Shown piece after piece: positions 9,125 through 17,387 of a stretch of 64,000 nt of DNA. Under the pieces are notes generated by a model that was given only the letters and a program-made list of their open reading frames with translations, ran no database searches and had not been told where the DNA came from. The DNA lies in NCBI GenBank assembly GCA_029959615.1, contig JASCOD010000005.1, forward strand, positions 62,001 through 126,000, written 5' to 3'. The DNA comes from Flavobacteriaceae bacterium PS02338 (GTDB taxonomy: Bacteria > Bacteroidota > Bacteroidia > Sphingobacteriales > Sphingobacteriaceae). Position numbers and translations under genes: made by a program. How positions within the stretch are numbered: the first letter of the stretch is position 1; the number at the start of each line of letters is the position of its first letter.

Positions 9125-10450
9125 ATGAAACTTAAATTATTAATCCCAGTTCTTGCCCTATTAGGAAGCTGCTCCGTCAGTAAAACGAGCAATAATGTAC
9201 AAAAACTAAGTGAAGACGAATTATTAACCGAAGTACAACGTCAAACTTACAAGTACTTTTATGAAGGTGCAGAACCAACCTCTGGTTTAGCTAGAGAACG
9301 TTATCATAGTGATAATATCTATCCTGACAACGATAAGGATATCATCGCTACTGGCGCAAGCGGTTTCGGTATGATGGGAACCATAGTAGCTATTGAACGT
9401 AAATTCATTACTAGAGAACAGGGTTACGCCCATCTTAAAAAAGGCTTAGATTTTTTGGCAAAAGCCGATAGATTTCATGGTGCTTGGGCACATTGGATGC
9501 ATCCATCTGGTAAAGCAAAAGAATTTGGAAAAGATGATGATGCCGGAGATATTGTAGAAACCTCTTTCTTGGCACAAGCCTTAGTAACCTTACGCCAGTA
9601 TTATCAAAATGGCAATGCCGAAGAAAAAGTATTGGCGCAAAAAGCCGATGAACTTTGGAAAGGCATTGAGTGGGATTTCTACAGACAGAACAATAAAAAT
9701 GTACTGTACTGGCACTGGTCGCCAAAATCTGCTTGGAAAATGAACTTTGCCATTACTGGGTATAACGAATGTTTGATTACTTACGTGATGGCTACTTGCT
9801 CCCCTACCCACGGCGTACCAGCAGAAGTTTATCACCAAGGTTGGGCTAAAAACGGAGCGATCAACACCAACATTTCGATGTATGGCCACCCCATTAAATT
9901 AAAACACAACGTAGTTGGCGAAAGCGTGGGACCACTTTTCTGGGCACATTATTCGTATCTAGGTTTAAATCCGAAAGGTTTAAAAGACAAATACGCAGAT
10001 TACTGGCAAGAAAACAGAAATCAAACCCTAATTAACTACGATTATGCCATTGCCAACCCTAAAGGATTTAAAGGTTATGGAAAAAACTCATGGGGCATGA
10101 CGGCAAGTTACTCTGTAAAAGGCTACGCAGCACACATGCCTAACGAAGATTTCGGCGTAATCAGTCCAACAGCAGCACTCTCATCTTATCCATACACACC
10201 AAAAGAAAGTATGCAAGTAATTAGAAACTTGTACGATAATATGAAAGACAAAGTTTGGGGCGAATTTGGCTTTTACGATGCTTATAGCGAAACAGCTAAT
10301 TGGTATCCAAAAAGGTATTTAGGCATCGACCAAGGTCCAATTGTAGTGATGATAGAAAATGGTCGTACAGGACTATTGTGGAACCTGTTCATGAGTGCCC
10401 CAGAAATACAACAAGGATTAACAAAACTAGGTTTCACCTACTCAAAATAG
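9125..10450 (+). CDS. Glycoamylase-like lipoprotein, probable GH144 endo-beta-1,2-glucanase
   Basis: The 441-residue protein has a lipobox cysteine at residue 16 (ALLGSC), so it is probably a surface or periplasmic lipoprotein. The remainder matches the (alpha/alpha)6-barrel glycoamylase-like family (PF10091). Family-type blocks include QTYKYFYEGAEPTSGLARER near the start, GFGMMGTIVAIER, FHGAWAHWMHP and FGFYDAYSE near the end. Characterised members in Bacteroidota, such as the Chitinophaga pinensis enzyme, are GH144 endo-beta-1,2-glucanases. The gene is only 6 bp before a GH3 gene, which supports glucan degradation to sophoro-oligosaccharides and then glucose. The family call is firm; the beta-1,2 specificity is inferred from family knowledge. 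Confidence 0.82.
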   Translation: MKLKLLIPVLALLGSCSVSKTSNNVQKLSEDELLTEVQRQTYKYFYEGAEPTSGLARERYHSDNIYPDNDKDIIATGASGFGMMGTIVAIERKFITREQGYAHLKKGLDFLAKADRFHGAWAHWMHPSGKAKEFGKDDDAGDIVETSFLAQALVTLRQYYQNGNAEEKVLAQKADELWKGIEWDFYRQNNKNVLYWHWSPKSAWKMNFAITGYNECLITYVMATCSPTHGVPAEVYHQGWAKNGAINTNISMYGHPIKLKHNVVGESVGPLFWAHYSYLGLNPKGLKDKYADYWQENRNQTLINYDYAIANPKGFKGYGKNSWGMTASYSVKGYAAHMPNEDFGVISPTAALSSYPYTPKESMQVIRNLYDNMKDKVWGEFGFYDAYSETANWYPKRYLGIDQGPIVVMIENGRTGLLWNLFMSAPEIQQGLTKLGFTYSK

Positions 10451-10456
10451 ATATAC

Positions 10457-12745
10457 ATGAAGAAGATTTTTATAGCACTTGCCGCAGCCTTAACCTTACC
10501 TGCTTTTGCTCAACAGAAAAAAACAGTGAGCACCGAAAAGCAAAAAATGGACACATTTATTACCAATCTAATGTCGAAAATGACAGTAGATGAAAAGATT
10601 GGCCAATTAAACTTACCTAGTTCTGGAGACATCACTACTGGCCAGGCGAGTAGCTCAGATATCAGCAAAAAGATCAAAGCTGGTCAAGTGGGTGGCTTGT
10701 TTAACATCAAAGGAGTCGATAAAATTAAAGCTGTACAGCAAGTTGCAGTAGAAAACAGCCGTCTGAAAATTCCATTGTTGTTTGGCATGGATGTCATTCA
10801 CGGCTATCACACCGTATTTCCTATTCCTTTAGGTATTAGCGCCACTTGGGATATGGATGCCATTAAAAAATCAGCGAGAATTGGAGCTATAGAAGCAAGT
10901 GCAAGCGGGATTAACTGGACATTTTCACCTATGGTGGATATTTCTAGAGATCCACGTTGGGGACGTATTTCTGAAGGAAGCGGCGAAGATCCTTATTTAG
11001 GTTCTCAAATAGCGAAAGCAATGGTGACTGGCTACCAAGGTAAGTTACAAGCCAATAATGAGATTTTAGCTTGCGTAAAACACTATGCACTTTATGGCGC
11101 TGGCGAAGCAGGTAGAGATTACAACACAGTAGATATGAGCCGTGTGAGAATGTACAATGAATATTTACCTCCATACAAGGCAGCTATTGATGCGGGTTCT
11201 GCTAGTATCATGGCTTCATTTAACGAAGTTGAAGGCATTCCAGCTACCGCAAGCAAATGGTTAATGACTGATGTTTTACGTAAAGAATGGGGTTTTAAAG
11301 GCTTTGTAGTTACAGATTACACGGGTATCCCAGAAATGATTGAGCATGGCATGGGCGATTTACAGACCGTTTCTGCTTTGGCTTTAAACGCTGGCGTAGA
11401 TATGGATATGGTTGGTGATGGATTTTTAACCACCTTGAAAAAATCGTTAGCGGAGAAAAAAGTGACTATCGAACAAATTAACCGTGCTTGTAGGTTAATC
11501 CTTGAAGCGAAGTACAAATTAGGTTTATTTACCGATCCATATAAATTCTGTGACCCAACTAGAGCCGCGAAAGAAGTATTTACGCCTGAAAATCGTCAAG
11601 TGGCAAGAGAAATCGCGGCAGAAAGTTTTGTGCTTTTGAAAAATAGCAACAACACTTTGCCTTTAAAGAAATCTGGCACTATTGGTCTAGTTGGTCCATT
11701 GGCAGATAATACCGCCAATATGTACGGTACTTGGAGCGTAGCAGCTTTGTTAGACCAATCTGTAACTGTTTTACAGGGATTGAAAAATGCTTTAGGCGAT
11801 AACGCTAAAATTTTAACCGCCCGTGGTGCTAATTTCTTGGCAGATTCTGTGATGGAGCATCGTTATGTGAATGTTCATAATCCAACTTACAAACGCGATT
11901 CGAGAACAGAAGCTGAAATGATTAAAGAAGCTTTAGAAGTGGCTAAAAAATCTGATGTGGTTGTCGCCGTTATGGGCGAAGGTTCTGAATTTAGCGGCGA
12001 AAGCAGCAGCGTGACCAATATCGAAATTCCGGAAACACAAAAAAATCTGTTAAAAGAATTGGCTAAAACAGGCAAACCTGTGGTATTGGTTTTATTTACC
12101 GGTAGACCTTTAGCTTTGAAATGGGAAAACGAAAACTTACCAGCAATTTTAAATGTTTGGTTTCCTGGTAGCGAGGCTGGAAATTCTATTGCTGATGTTT
12201 TATTCGGAGATGTAAATCCTTCTGGTAAATTAACAGCAACCTTCCCTCAAAATGTTGGTCAAGTGCCACTTTATTATAGCCACAAAAACACTGGCAGACC
12301 AGAGCACGGCAAATTCACCAAATTCCGTTCTAATTATTTAGATGTAACCAACAATCCTCTTTATCCTTTTGGTTATGGATTGAGTTACACCAACTTCACT
12401 TTCGGCGACATTAAATTGAGTTCAAATGCTTTATCAAAAGGAAAATCGATTACCGCTACAGTGAAATTAACCAACAATGGTAAATATGATGGCAAAGAAG
12501 TGGTACAGCTGTATACTAGAGACTTAGTAGGTAGCATTACAAGACCAGTTAAAGAATTAAAAGGTTTCCAAAAAGTAAGCTTAAAAGCGGGTGAATCTAA
12601 AGATATCACCTTCAAAATATCAGAAGAAGATCTTAAATTTTATAACTCTGATTTAAAATTTGTAGCTGAGCCTGGCGATTTTAAATTGTTTATTGGCGCA
12701 AATTCAAGAGATGTAAAAGAAGTGGATTTTAAATTGGTGAAGTAA
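10457..12745 (+). CDS. bglX: GH3 beta-glucosidase (BglX-like)
   Basis: The 762-residue protein has a Sec signal ending near FAQ (residue 19) and should be periplasmic. Its order is typical: the GH3 N-terminal barrel (about 30-330), the GH3 C-terminal domain (about 390-620) and a fibronectin-like domain (about 660-755). The catalytic nucleophile is predicted to be Asp287 in GFVVTDYTG. FSGESSS in the C-terminal domain supplies the candidate acid/base glutamate. The gene lies 6 bp after the GH144-like gene. It probably releases glucose from the beta-glucan oligomers imported by SusC/D. Specificity between beta-1,2, beta-1,3 and beta-1,4 linkages cannot be settled by eye. Confidence 0.92.
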   Translation: MKKIFIALAAALTLPAFAQQKKTVSTEKQKMDTFITNLMSKMTVDEKIGQLNLPSSGDITTGQASSSDISKKIKAGQVGGLFNIKGVDKIKAVQQVAVENSRLKIPLLFGMDVIHGYHTVFPIPLGISATWDMDAIKKSARIGAIEASASGINWTFSPMVDISRDPRWGRISEGSGEDPYLGSQIAKAMVTGYQGKLQANNEILACVKHYALYGAGEAGRDYNTVDMSRVRMYNEYLPPYKAAIDAGSASIMASFNEVEGIPATASKWLMTDVLRKEWGFKGFVVTDYTGIPEMIEHGMGDLQTVSALALNAGVDMDMVGDGFLTTLKKSLAEKKVTIEQINRACRLILEAKYKLGLFTDPYKFCDPTRAAKEVFTPENRQVAREIAAESFVLLKNSNNTLPLKKSGTIGLVGPLADNTANMYGTWSVAALLDQSVTVLQGLKNALGDNAKILTARGANFLADSVMEHRYVNVHNPTYKRDSRTEAEMIKEALEVAKKSDVVVAVMGEGSEFSGESSSVTNIEIPETQKNLLKELAKTGKPVVLVLFTGRPLALKWENENLPAILNVWFPGSEAGNSIADVLFGDVNPSGKLTATFPQNVGQVPLYYSHKNTGRPEHGKFTKFRSNYLDVTNNPLYPFGYGLSYTNFTFGDIKLSSNALSKGKSITATVKLTNNGKYDGKEVVQLYTRDLVGSITRPVKELKGFQKVSLKAGESKDITFKISEEDLKFYNSDLKFVAEPGDFKLFIGANSRDVKEVDFKLVK

Positions 12746-12756
12746 AAACACAGGCC

Positions 12757-12877
12757 GTCATTTCGACCTTAGTGGAGAAATCTTTTAAATTAGTTTATTT
12801 TAGACTTACGAAGTTTTAAAAACTTCGTAAGTTTTTTCTATTTCGTCATTGCGAGAAGGAACGACGAAGCAATCTTT
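12757..12877. repeat. Two dispersed-repeat units flanking a terminator palindrome
   Basis: One unit begins GTCATTTCGACC at 12757 and ends in GAGAAATCTTTT. A second begins CGTCATTGCGAG at 12844 and ends in GAAGCAATCTTTCT. Both belong to the widespread GTCATTxCGA...AATCT type of intergenic repeat that recurs in this window near 33.7, 46.6, 54.4 and 55.1 kb. They lie in the gap between the GH3 gene and the hydrolase gene. Confidence 0.65.
12804..12837 (+). terminator. Terminator downstream of the GH3 gene
   Basis: A near-perfect 29-bp palindrome has arms ACTTACGAAGTTTT (12804-12817) and its complement (12819-12832), and is followed by TTTTTT. This is a strong intrinsic terminator form and ends the GH144-GH3 transcript. 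A near-identical palindrome in the other phase lies at 43818-43850. Confidence 0.8.
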
Positions 12878-12892
12878 CTAAAAAAGTACACA

Positions 12893-13669
12893 ATGAAAAG
12901 AACAAGCACAGTCCTCCTATTATTTTTCATCTGCCTTTCCTCCTTTGCGCAAGATCTAACGCTATTCAAAAAAGAAGAGTTTATTACCAAAGGTGATACT
13001 TTGAGATACCGTATTCTCTACCCCAAAAACTTCGATACTAGTAAAAAATATCCGGTTGTTTTATTTTTACATGGAAGAGGAGAAAGTGGTAGCGACAATG
13101 AAAGACAACTTGCTAATGGTGCTAAATTGTTTCTCAATGAGAATTTCAGGAATAACAACGAAGTAATTACTATTTTCCCACAATGTAGTCAAAGTAGCTA
13201 TTGGGCCAATGTGGAAATAGATACCGTAAACACCAAGCGTTTCTTCACTTTCGTAAAAGGTGGCGAACCTACCAAAGCGATGGATCTATTACTTCAATTT
13301 ACAGATCAGTATTTTAAAAACACGTTCGTAGAATCTAGCAGAATTTATGTTGGAGGCTTATCGATGGGCGGTATGGGGACATTCGAGATATTAAGAAGGA
13401 AATCAAAAACCTTTGCTGCTGCTTTTGCCATTTGTGGTGGCGATAATGTACAGAACGCTAAAAAATATAAGCACGTTCCTCTTTGGATCTTCCACGGAGG
13501 ATTGGATGATGTGGTTACTCCCCAGTTTTCGTATGGCATCTATAGAGAATTAAAAAAGTTAGGTAACGAACCAAAATTCACTGTATATTTAAAGGCAAAT
13601 CACAACAGTTGGGACAGCGCTTTTGCAGAACCAGAATTGCTACCTTGGCTGCTGTCAAATAAAAAATAG
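12893..13669 (+). CDS. Secreted alpha/beta-hydrolase (phospholipase/carboxylesterase-like)
   Basis: The 258-residue protein has a Sec signal ending near residue 19 (SSFAQ). The alpha/beta-hydrolase fold shows a LFLHGRGESG oxyanion block and the nucleophile elbow GGLSMGGMG with Ser157. An Asp lies in HGGLDDVVTP and a His in KANHNSWD. The family includes LpqC/feruloyl-esterase-like and peptidase-S9-like proteins. The gene follows the beta-glucan enzymes on the same strand, but a terminator and repeats separate it, so it may have its own promoter. It could remove ester groups from the imported glycan; the substrate is not known. Confidence 0.82.
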   Translation: MKRTSTVLLLFFICLSSFAQDLTLFKKEEFITKGDTLRYRILYPKNFDTSKKYPVVLFLHGRGESGSDNERQLANGAKLFLNENFRNNNEVITIFPQCSQSSYWANVEIDTVNTKRFFTFVKGGEPTKAMDLLLQFTDQYFKNTFVESSRIYVGGLSMGGMGTFEILRRKSKTFAAAFAICGGDNVQNAKKYKHVPLWIFHGGLDDVVTPQFSYGIYRELKKLGNEPKFTVYLKANHNSWDSAFAEPELLPWLLSNKK

Positions 13670-13683
13670 GCTTATAGCAGTAA

Positions 13684-13703
13684 AGACACATGATGATGTG
13701 TCT
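13684..13703. terminator. Short perfect hairpin after the hydrolase gene
   Basis: AGACACAT and ATGTGTCT form an 8-bp perfect stem with a GATG loop, 15 bp after the hydrolase stop codon. No T run follows on the plus strand, so it is a weak terminator candidate or an mRNA 3' end structure. Confidence 0.4.
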
Positions 13704-13734
13704 AAAAATTATGCGTCTCAATAGATAGTAAAAA

Positions 13735-14193
13735 ATGGATTTACCTAACATCTTTACCAAAGACGTAGCCGAAGAGGTTATAGGAAGAATAGAAAAACTA
13801 ACACTAGCATCTCAACCTTTATGGGGTAAAATGAATGCGGCTCAAATGTTAGCACACTGCTGCGTTGCCTACGAAATGGTTTATACAGACAAACATCCAA
13901 AACCAGGTTTCTTGATGGGATTTATTCTCAAAAATCTTATAAAAAAAGCTGTAGTTAGCGACAAGCCTTATTCAAAAAACTCTAAAACGGCGCCTGCATT
14001 TTTAATCAGTGATGAGAAAGATTTTGAAGCGGAAAAGAAACGTTTGGTAGATTACATTAGAGAAACCCAAGTATTAGGCGCCTATATATTCGATGGCAAA
14101 ATGTCGCACTCATTTGGCCCATTGAGTGGCAATGAATGGAATAACATGTTCTACAAACACTTAGACCATCATTTGAAACAATTTGGTGTTTAA
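13735..14193 (+). CDS. DUF1569 / DinB-like small protein
   Basis: The protein has 152 residues, no signal peptide and no membrane segment. The pattern LWGKMNAAQMLAHCC near residue 35 and a C-terminal FGPLSGNEWNNMFYKHLDHHLKQFG match DUF1569, a relative of the DinB four-helix fold. Histidines in AHCC and HLDHH could bind a metal as in DinB proteins. No biochemical role is established for DUF1569. It sits between the secreted hydrolase and a GyrI-like protein with no clear operon partner. Confidence 0.75.
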   Translation: MDLPNIFTKDVAEEVIGRIEKLTLASQPLWGKMNAAQMLAHCCVAYEMVYTDKHPKPGFLMGFILKNLIKKAVVSDKPYSKNSKTAPAFLISDEKDFEAEKKRLVDYIRETQVLGAYIFDGKMSHSFGPLSGNEWNNMFYKHLDHHLKQFGV

Positions 14194-14231
14194 AAAAACC
14201 GCACTGCCATAGGGTTGTCACAAGGAGATTT

Positions 14232-14239
14232 TAAGTTTG
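14232..14239 (+). promoter_or_regulatory. Candidate -7 promoter element TAAGTTTG
   Basis: The octamer matches the Bacteroidetes TAnnTTTG element and lies 25 bp before the GyrI-like gene, which gives a leader of roughly 15-20 nt. I see no clear TTTG -33 partner at the usual distance, so support is moderate. Confidence 0.4.
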
Positions 14240-14264
14240 CGCCATATTCAATCATAAAAAGAAC

Positions 14265-14732
14265 ATGAGCAATCAAATTATTCAAAAATTTTACGTCATC
14301 GGAATTTCAACTAGAACAACTAACGAAAATGGCCAATCTGCCAAAGACATCGAAGCATTGTGGAGTAAATTTTGGGGCGAAGAAATTCAAAAACAAATCC
14401 CGAATAAACTAAACGAAGACATTTATGCTGTTTATACAGATTACGAAACAGATTTCACCAAACCTTACACCACTATCATAGGATCAGCAGTAAGCTCATT
14501 AGAAAACATTCCGAATGGTTTTGTAGGTATCACTATTGAAACTACTACTTACAAGAAATTCATTTCAAAAGGAAAAATGCCTGAAGCTGTATTTAACACT
14601 TGGTTGGAAATATGGGGAGATAAAGATTTGAATCTACAACGTTCTTACAAGGCTGATTTCACTATTCATGGAAAGAAATATTATGATGGAGACAATGCTG
14701 AAGTAGAGACATATCTATCAGTGAAAGAATAA
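14265..14732 (+). CDS. GyrI-like/AraC effector-binding-domain protein
   Basis: The 155-residue protein is a stand-alone effector-binding (GyrI-like) domain. Supporting blocks are FYVIGISTRTTNE, the central KLNEDIYAVYTDYETDF, and the closing RSYKADFTIHG. It has no DNA-binding domain. Family members bind small hydrophobic molecules or inhibit gyrase; no specific ligand can be inferred here. It has its own candidate promoter and is followed by a bidirectional terminator, so it is probably monocistronic. Confidence 0.8.
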   Translation: MSNQIIQKFYVIGISTRTTNENGQSAKDIEALWSKFWGEEIQKQIPNKLNEDIYAVYTDYETDFTKPYTTIIGSAVSSLENIPNGFVGITIETTTYKKFISKGKMPEAVFNTWLEIWGDKDLNLQRSYKADFTIHGKKYYDGDNAEVETYLSVKE

Positions 14733-14767
14733 AACTTATTAAACGCACCTATCCTCATTTACAAAAA

Positions 14768-14798
14768 CACCTCGTAGATTTTAAAGACCTACGAGGTG
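14768..14798. terminator. Bidirectional terminator between convergent genes
   Basis: A perfect 10-bp stem (CACCTCGTAG at 14768-14777, complement at 14789-14798) encloses an 11-nt A/T-rich loop. It lies between the plus-strand GyrI-like gene and the minus-strand yebC gene and could end both transcripts. Confidence 0.75.
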
Positions 14799-14835
14799 TA
14801 AAATATTTTGAAACTGTAAGAACTTTTTAGAAAGA

Positions 14836-15564
14836 CTACTCAGCCATGTTGTGATAAACTGCTTGAACGTCATCGTCCTCTTCTAATTTATCAATTAATT
14901 TTAATACATCTGCTGCCTGCTCTTCGGTTACCTCGTGATGAGATAAGGCTATACGCTCTAGTTTCGAACTCTTCAACTCCAAACCTTTTTCTTCTAATGC
15001 CTTTTGCAGCGAGCCAAAATTCTCAAAAGCACCTTGTGCTACACCAACTGCATTTCCTTCTTCATCAGCTTCTACGTAAAGTTCCTCTAAACCTGCATCA
15101 ATTAATTCGAATTCTAATTCTTCCAAATCTAAATCATCGTTAGCCACAAACCTAAAAATAGACTTACGGTTGAAAACGAAATCCAACGAACCAGTTTTCC
15201 CTAAAGAACCGTCTGTTTTATTGAAATAACTACGTACGTTAGCCACTGTACGGTTAGTATTATCGGTTGCTGTTTCAATTAAAACGGCAACTCCGTGTGG
15301 TGCGTAACCTTCGTAAACAATCTCTTCGTAATTGGCTAAAGATTTATCAGATGCACGTTTAATTGCTGCCTCTACCCTATCCTTCGGCATATTTACCGCT
15401 TTGGCATTTTGCATTGCTGTACGCAAACGAGAATTGGTTTCTGGATTTGGGCCAGATTCCTTTACCGCCATTACAATATCTTTACCAATACGCGTAAACT
15501 GTACGGCCATTTTAGACCAACGCTTAAATTTTCTTTCTTTTCTAAATTCGAATGCTCTTCCCAT
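14836..15564 (-). CDS. yebC: YebC/PmpR-family protein
   Basis: The 242-residue protein has the family's full length. The N terminus (MGRAFEFRKERKFKRWSKMA), the block NAKAVNMPKDRVEAAIKRA and the acidic C terminus are characteristic. YebC proteins were annotated as DNA-binding regulators; recent work shows that members help ribosomes through difficult proline-rich stretches. It is cytoplasmic. The gene lies upstream of nothing on its strand except the terminator, and 71 bp downstream of the threonine dehydrogenase gene, which may be cotranscribed with it. Confidence 0.93.
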   Translation of the reverse strand: MGRAFEFRKERKFKRWSKMAVQFTRIGKDIVMAVKESGPNPETNSRLRTAMQNAKAVNMPKDRVEAAIKRASDKSLANYEEIVYEGYAPHGVAVLIETATDNTNRTVANVRSYFNKTDGSLGKTGSLDFVFNRKSIFRFVANDDLDLEELEFELIDAGLEELYVEADEEGNAVGVAQGAFENFGSLQKALEEKGLELKSSKLERIALSHHEVTEEQAADVLKLIDKLEEDDDVQAVYHNMAE

Positions 15565-15635
15565 TATTTTAGTATTGAGATGTGAGATATGAGATATGAG
15601 ACCTTATGCCCTACACCTTTAATCTCAAACCTTAT

Positions 15636-16580
15636 TTATTTCTTTAAATTCGTTAACATATCTGTTGTCAGTTTTGCGATATCAAACTCTGGTTTCCACC
15701 CCCACTCCTTTCTTGCAAAACTATCATCTATAGATTTTGGCCAGCTATTGGCGATATCCTGTCTTGGATCGTTTTCTGCGTAAGTTAATTTAAAATCGGG
15801 GATGTGCTTCCTAATTTCTGCTGCCAATACTTCTGGAGTGAAGCTTACTCCACCGAAATTATAGCTAGATCGAATACTTAGCTGATCTGCCGGTGCATCC
15901 ATCAACTCTATAGTACCTCTAATCGCGTCATCCATATACATCATTGGCAACTCCGTTTCTGCTGATAGAAATGAAGAATAACTTCCTTTTTTTAATGCCT
16001 CATGGAAAATATGTATCGCATAATCTGTAGTTCCACCGCCAGGAGCAGCTTTCCAGCTAATCAATCCTGGATAACGGATGCTTCTCACATCCAAACCATA
16101 TTTTTGATGATAATATTCGCACCAACGCTCTCCCGCTAATTTACTGATACCATAAACCGTATTTGGATCCATGGTACAAAACTGAGGTGTATGGTCTTTT
16201 GGAGAATTTGGTCCGAATACTGCGATAGAGCTTGGCCAGTAAACCTTTGCTGTTTTAAAAGCTAATGCTAAATCTAACACATTTAGTAAGCCGTTCATGT
16301 TCAAATCCCAAGCTAACTTAGGATTTTGCTCTCCTGTTGCTGAAAGCAATGCCGCTAATAGATAAACCTGTGTAGGCTTATATTTTTCGAAGATAGCCTT
16401 TAATATCTCTTTATCTAATACGTTCACAAACTCGAACGGACCAGCATTTTTTGTCTCATAATCTGGTCTACGAATATCGCACGCAACCACATTATCGCTA
16501 CCATAAGTAAGGCGTAATGCCGTTACTAATTCGGTACCAATCTGACCATTTGAACCTAAAACTAATATTTTATCACTCAT
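15636..16580 (-). CDS. SDR-type L-threonine 3-dehydrogenase
   Basis: The 314-residue protein is an extended short-chain dehydrogenase with an NAD-binding GSNGQIG motif (residues 10-15) and a catalytic Tyr143/Lys147 pair in TVYGISKLAGE. The YPGLISWKAAPGGGTTDYA block is typical of the UDP-galactose-epimerase-like L-threonine dehydrogenases of Bacteroidota. The reaction is L-threonine + NAD+ to 2-amino-3-oxobutyrate, which then enters glycine synthesis. No kbl (glycine C-acetyltransferase) gene is adjacent. A more general epimerase function is possible but less likely. Confidence 0.88.
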   Translation of the reverse strand: MSDKILVLGSNGQIGTELVTALRLTYGSDNVVACDIRRPDYETKNAGPFEFVNVLDKEILKAIFEKYKPTQVYLLAALLSATGEQNPKLAWDLNMNGLLNVLDLALAFKTAKVYWPSSIAVFGPNSPKDHTPQFCTMDPNTVYGISKLAGERWCEYYHQKYGLDVRSIRYPGLISWKAAPGGGTTDYAIHIFHEALKKGSYSSFLSAETELPMMYMDDAIRGTIELMDAPADQLSIRSSYNFGGVSFTPEVLAAEIRKHIPDFKLTYAENDPRQDIANSWPKSIDDSFARKEWGWKPEFDIAKLTTDMLTNLKK

Positions 16581-16598
16581 CTATAAATAGAAATTTGA

Positions 16599-16606
16599 CA
16601 AAGGTA
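16599..16606 (-). promoter_or_regulatory. Candidate -7 promoter element for threonine dehydrogenase
   Basis: On the minus strand this reads TACCTTTG, a perfect TAnnTTTG match, 18 bp before the threonine dehydrogenase start codon. No clear -33 TTTG was found. Confidence 0.42.
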
Positions 16607-16737
16607 AAAAAATGAATGCAATCTAGATGCTTCCATACATCGTATATTTATTTGTTAAAAATTATTTTGTAATAAGGTTGCTTACCAACGTTAATTGCTA
16701 TAGATTTACATTAACCAAATAACAAACAAACCGAGCG

Positions 16738-17301
16738 ATGTTAACTGATAAAGAAGGTTTAGACCCAGACTTTCTTCGTTTAAAAGCCAATGATGTGCTT
16801 GCTTATGAGCTTATTTATAACAAATACGCCAAGCCTTTGCTACGTCATGCTTTTAACAAAACATCTGACAGAATTGTAGCAGAAGAATTGGTACAGAATA
16901 TCTTTATATCTCTTTGGGAAAATCGTCAGAAATTGGAAGTTGTTAATGGTCAGAGCTATCTTTTTACTGCACTTAAATTTAGCATCATCAATCATTACCG
17001 ATCTTTAATAGTACAAAATAAGTACGAAGATTATCTTAAAGTAAATGCTTCACTAGTAGAGGAAACGATTTCGCAAAACCTTGAGGAAAAGGAACTCTCT
17101 GAGCAGGTTGAGCTTGCTTTAAATCACTTGCCTGAAAAAACAAAAGAGGTTTTTATGCTAAGCCGAATGCAGCATCAAAGCAATAAGGAAATTTCTTCTA
17201 AGCTTAACATCTCCGAGAAAGCAGTAGAATATCACATCACCCAATCACTTAAGTGGTTACGCCAGTTCCTTAAAAAAAGAGTTTTATCTATTTTTTTATA
17301 A
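16738..17301 (+). CDS. ECF RNA polymerase sigma factor (FecI-like)
   Basis: The 187-residue protein has sigma-70 region 2 at about 20-90 (with AEELVQNIFISLWENR) and region 4 at about 120-175 (LPEKTKEVFMLSR followed by the helix-turn-helix SNKEISSKLNISEKAVEYHI). It lacks regions 1 and 3, as in ECF factors. A FecR anti-sigma gene follows after 86 bp and an STN-type TonB receptor comes next, the standard cell-surface-signalling cassette. It should direct transcription of the receptor and perhaps of the catabolic genes beyond it. Confidence 0.95.
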   Translation: MLTDKEGLDPDFLRLKANDVLAYELIYNKYAKPLLRHAFNKTSDRIVAEELVQNIFISLWENRQKLEVVNGQSYLFTALKFSIINHYRSLIVQNKYEDYLKVNASLVEETISQNLEEKELSEQVELALNHLPEKTKEVFMLSRMQHQSNKEISSKLNISEKAVEYHITQSLKWLRQFLKKRVLSIFL

Positions 17302-17387
17302 CTGAAATTCAACAACTTACAAATTATTTCATTTTTCTTTTAGGGATACCTCCTTTAAAAGTTACTTCATTTATATAACCAAATATT

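Noticed and set aside
10300..10593. Plus-strand open frame of 97 codons across the GH144/GH3 junction
   Set aside because: It overlaps two strongly supported genes in another frame and its translation has no family features.
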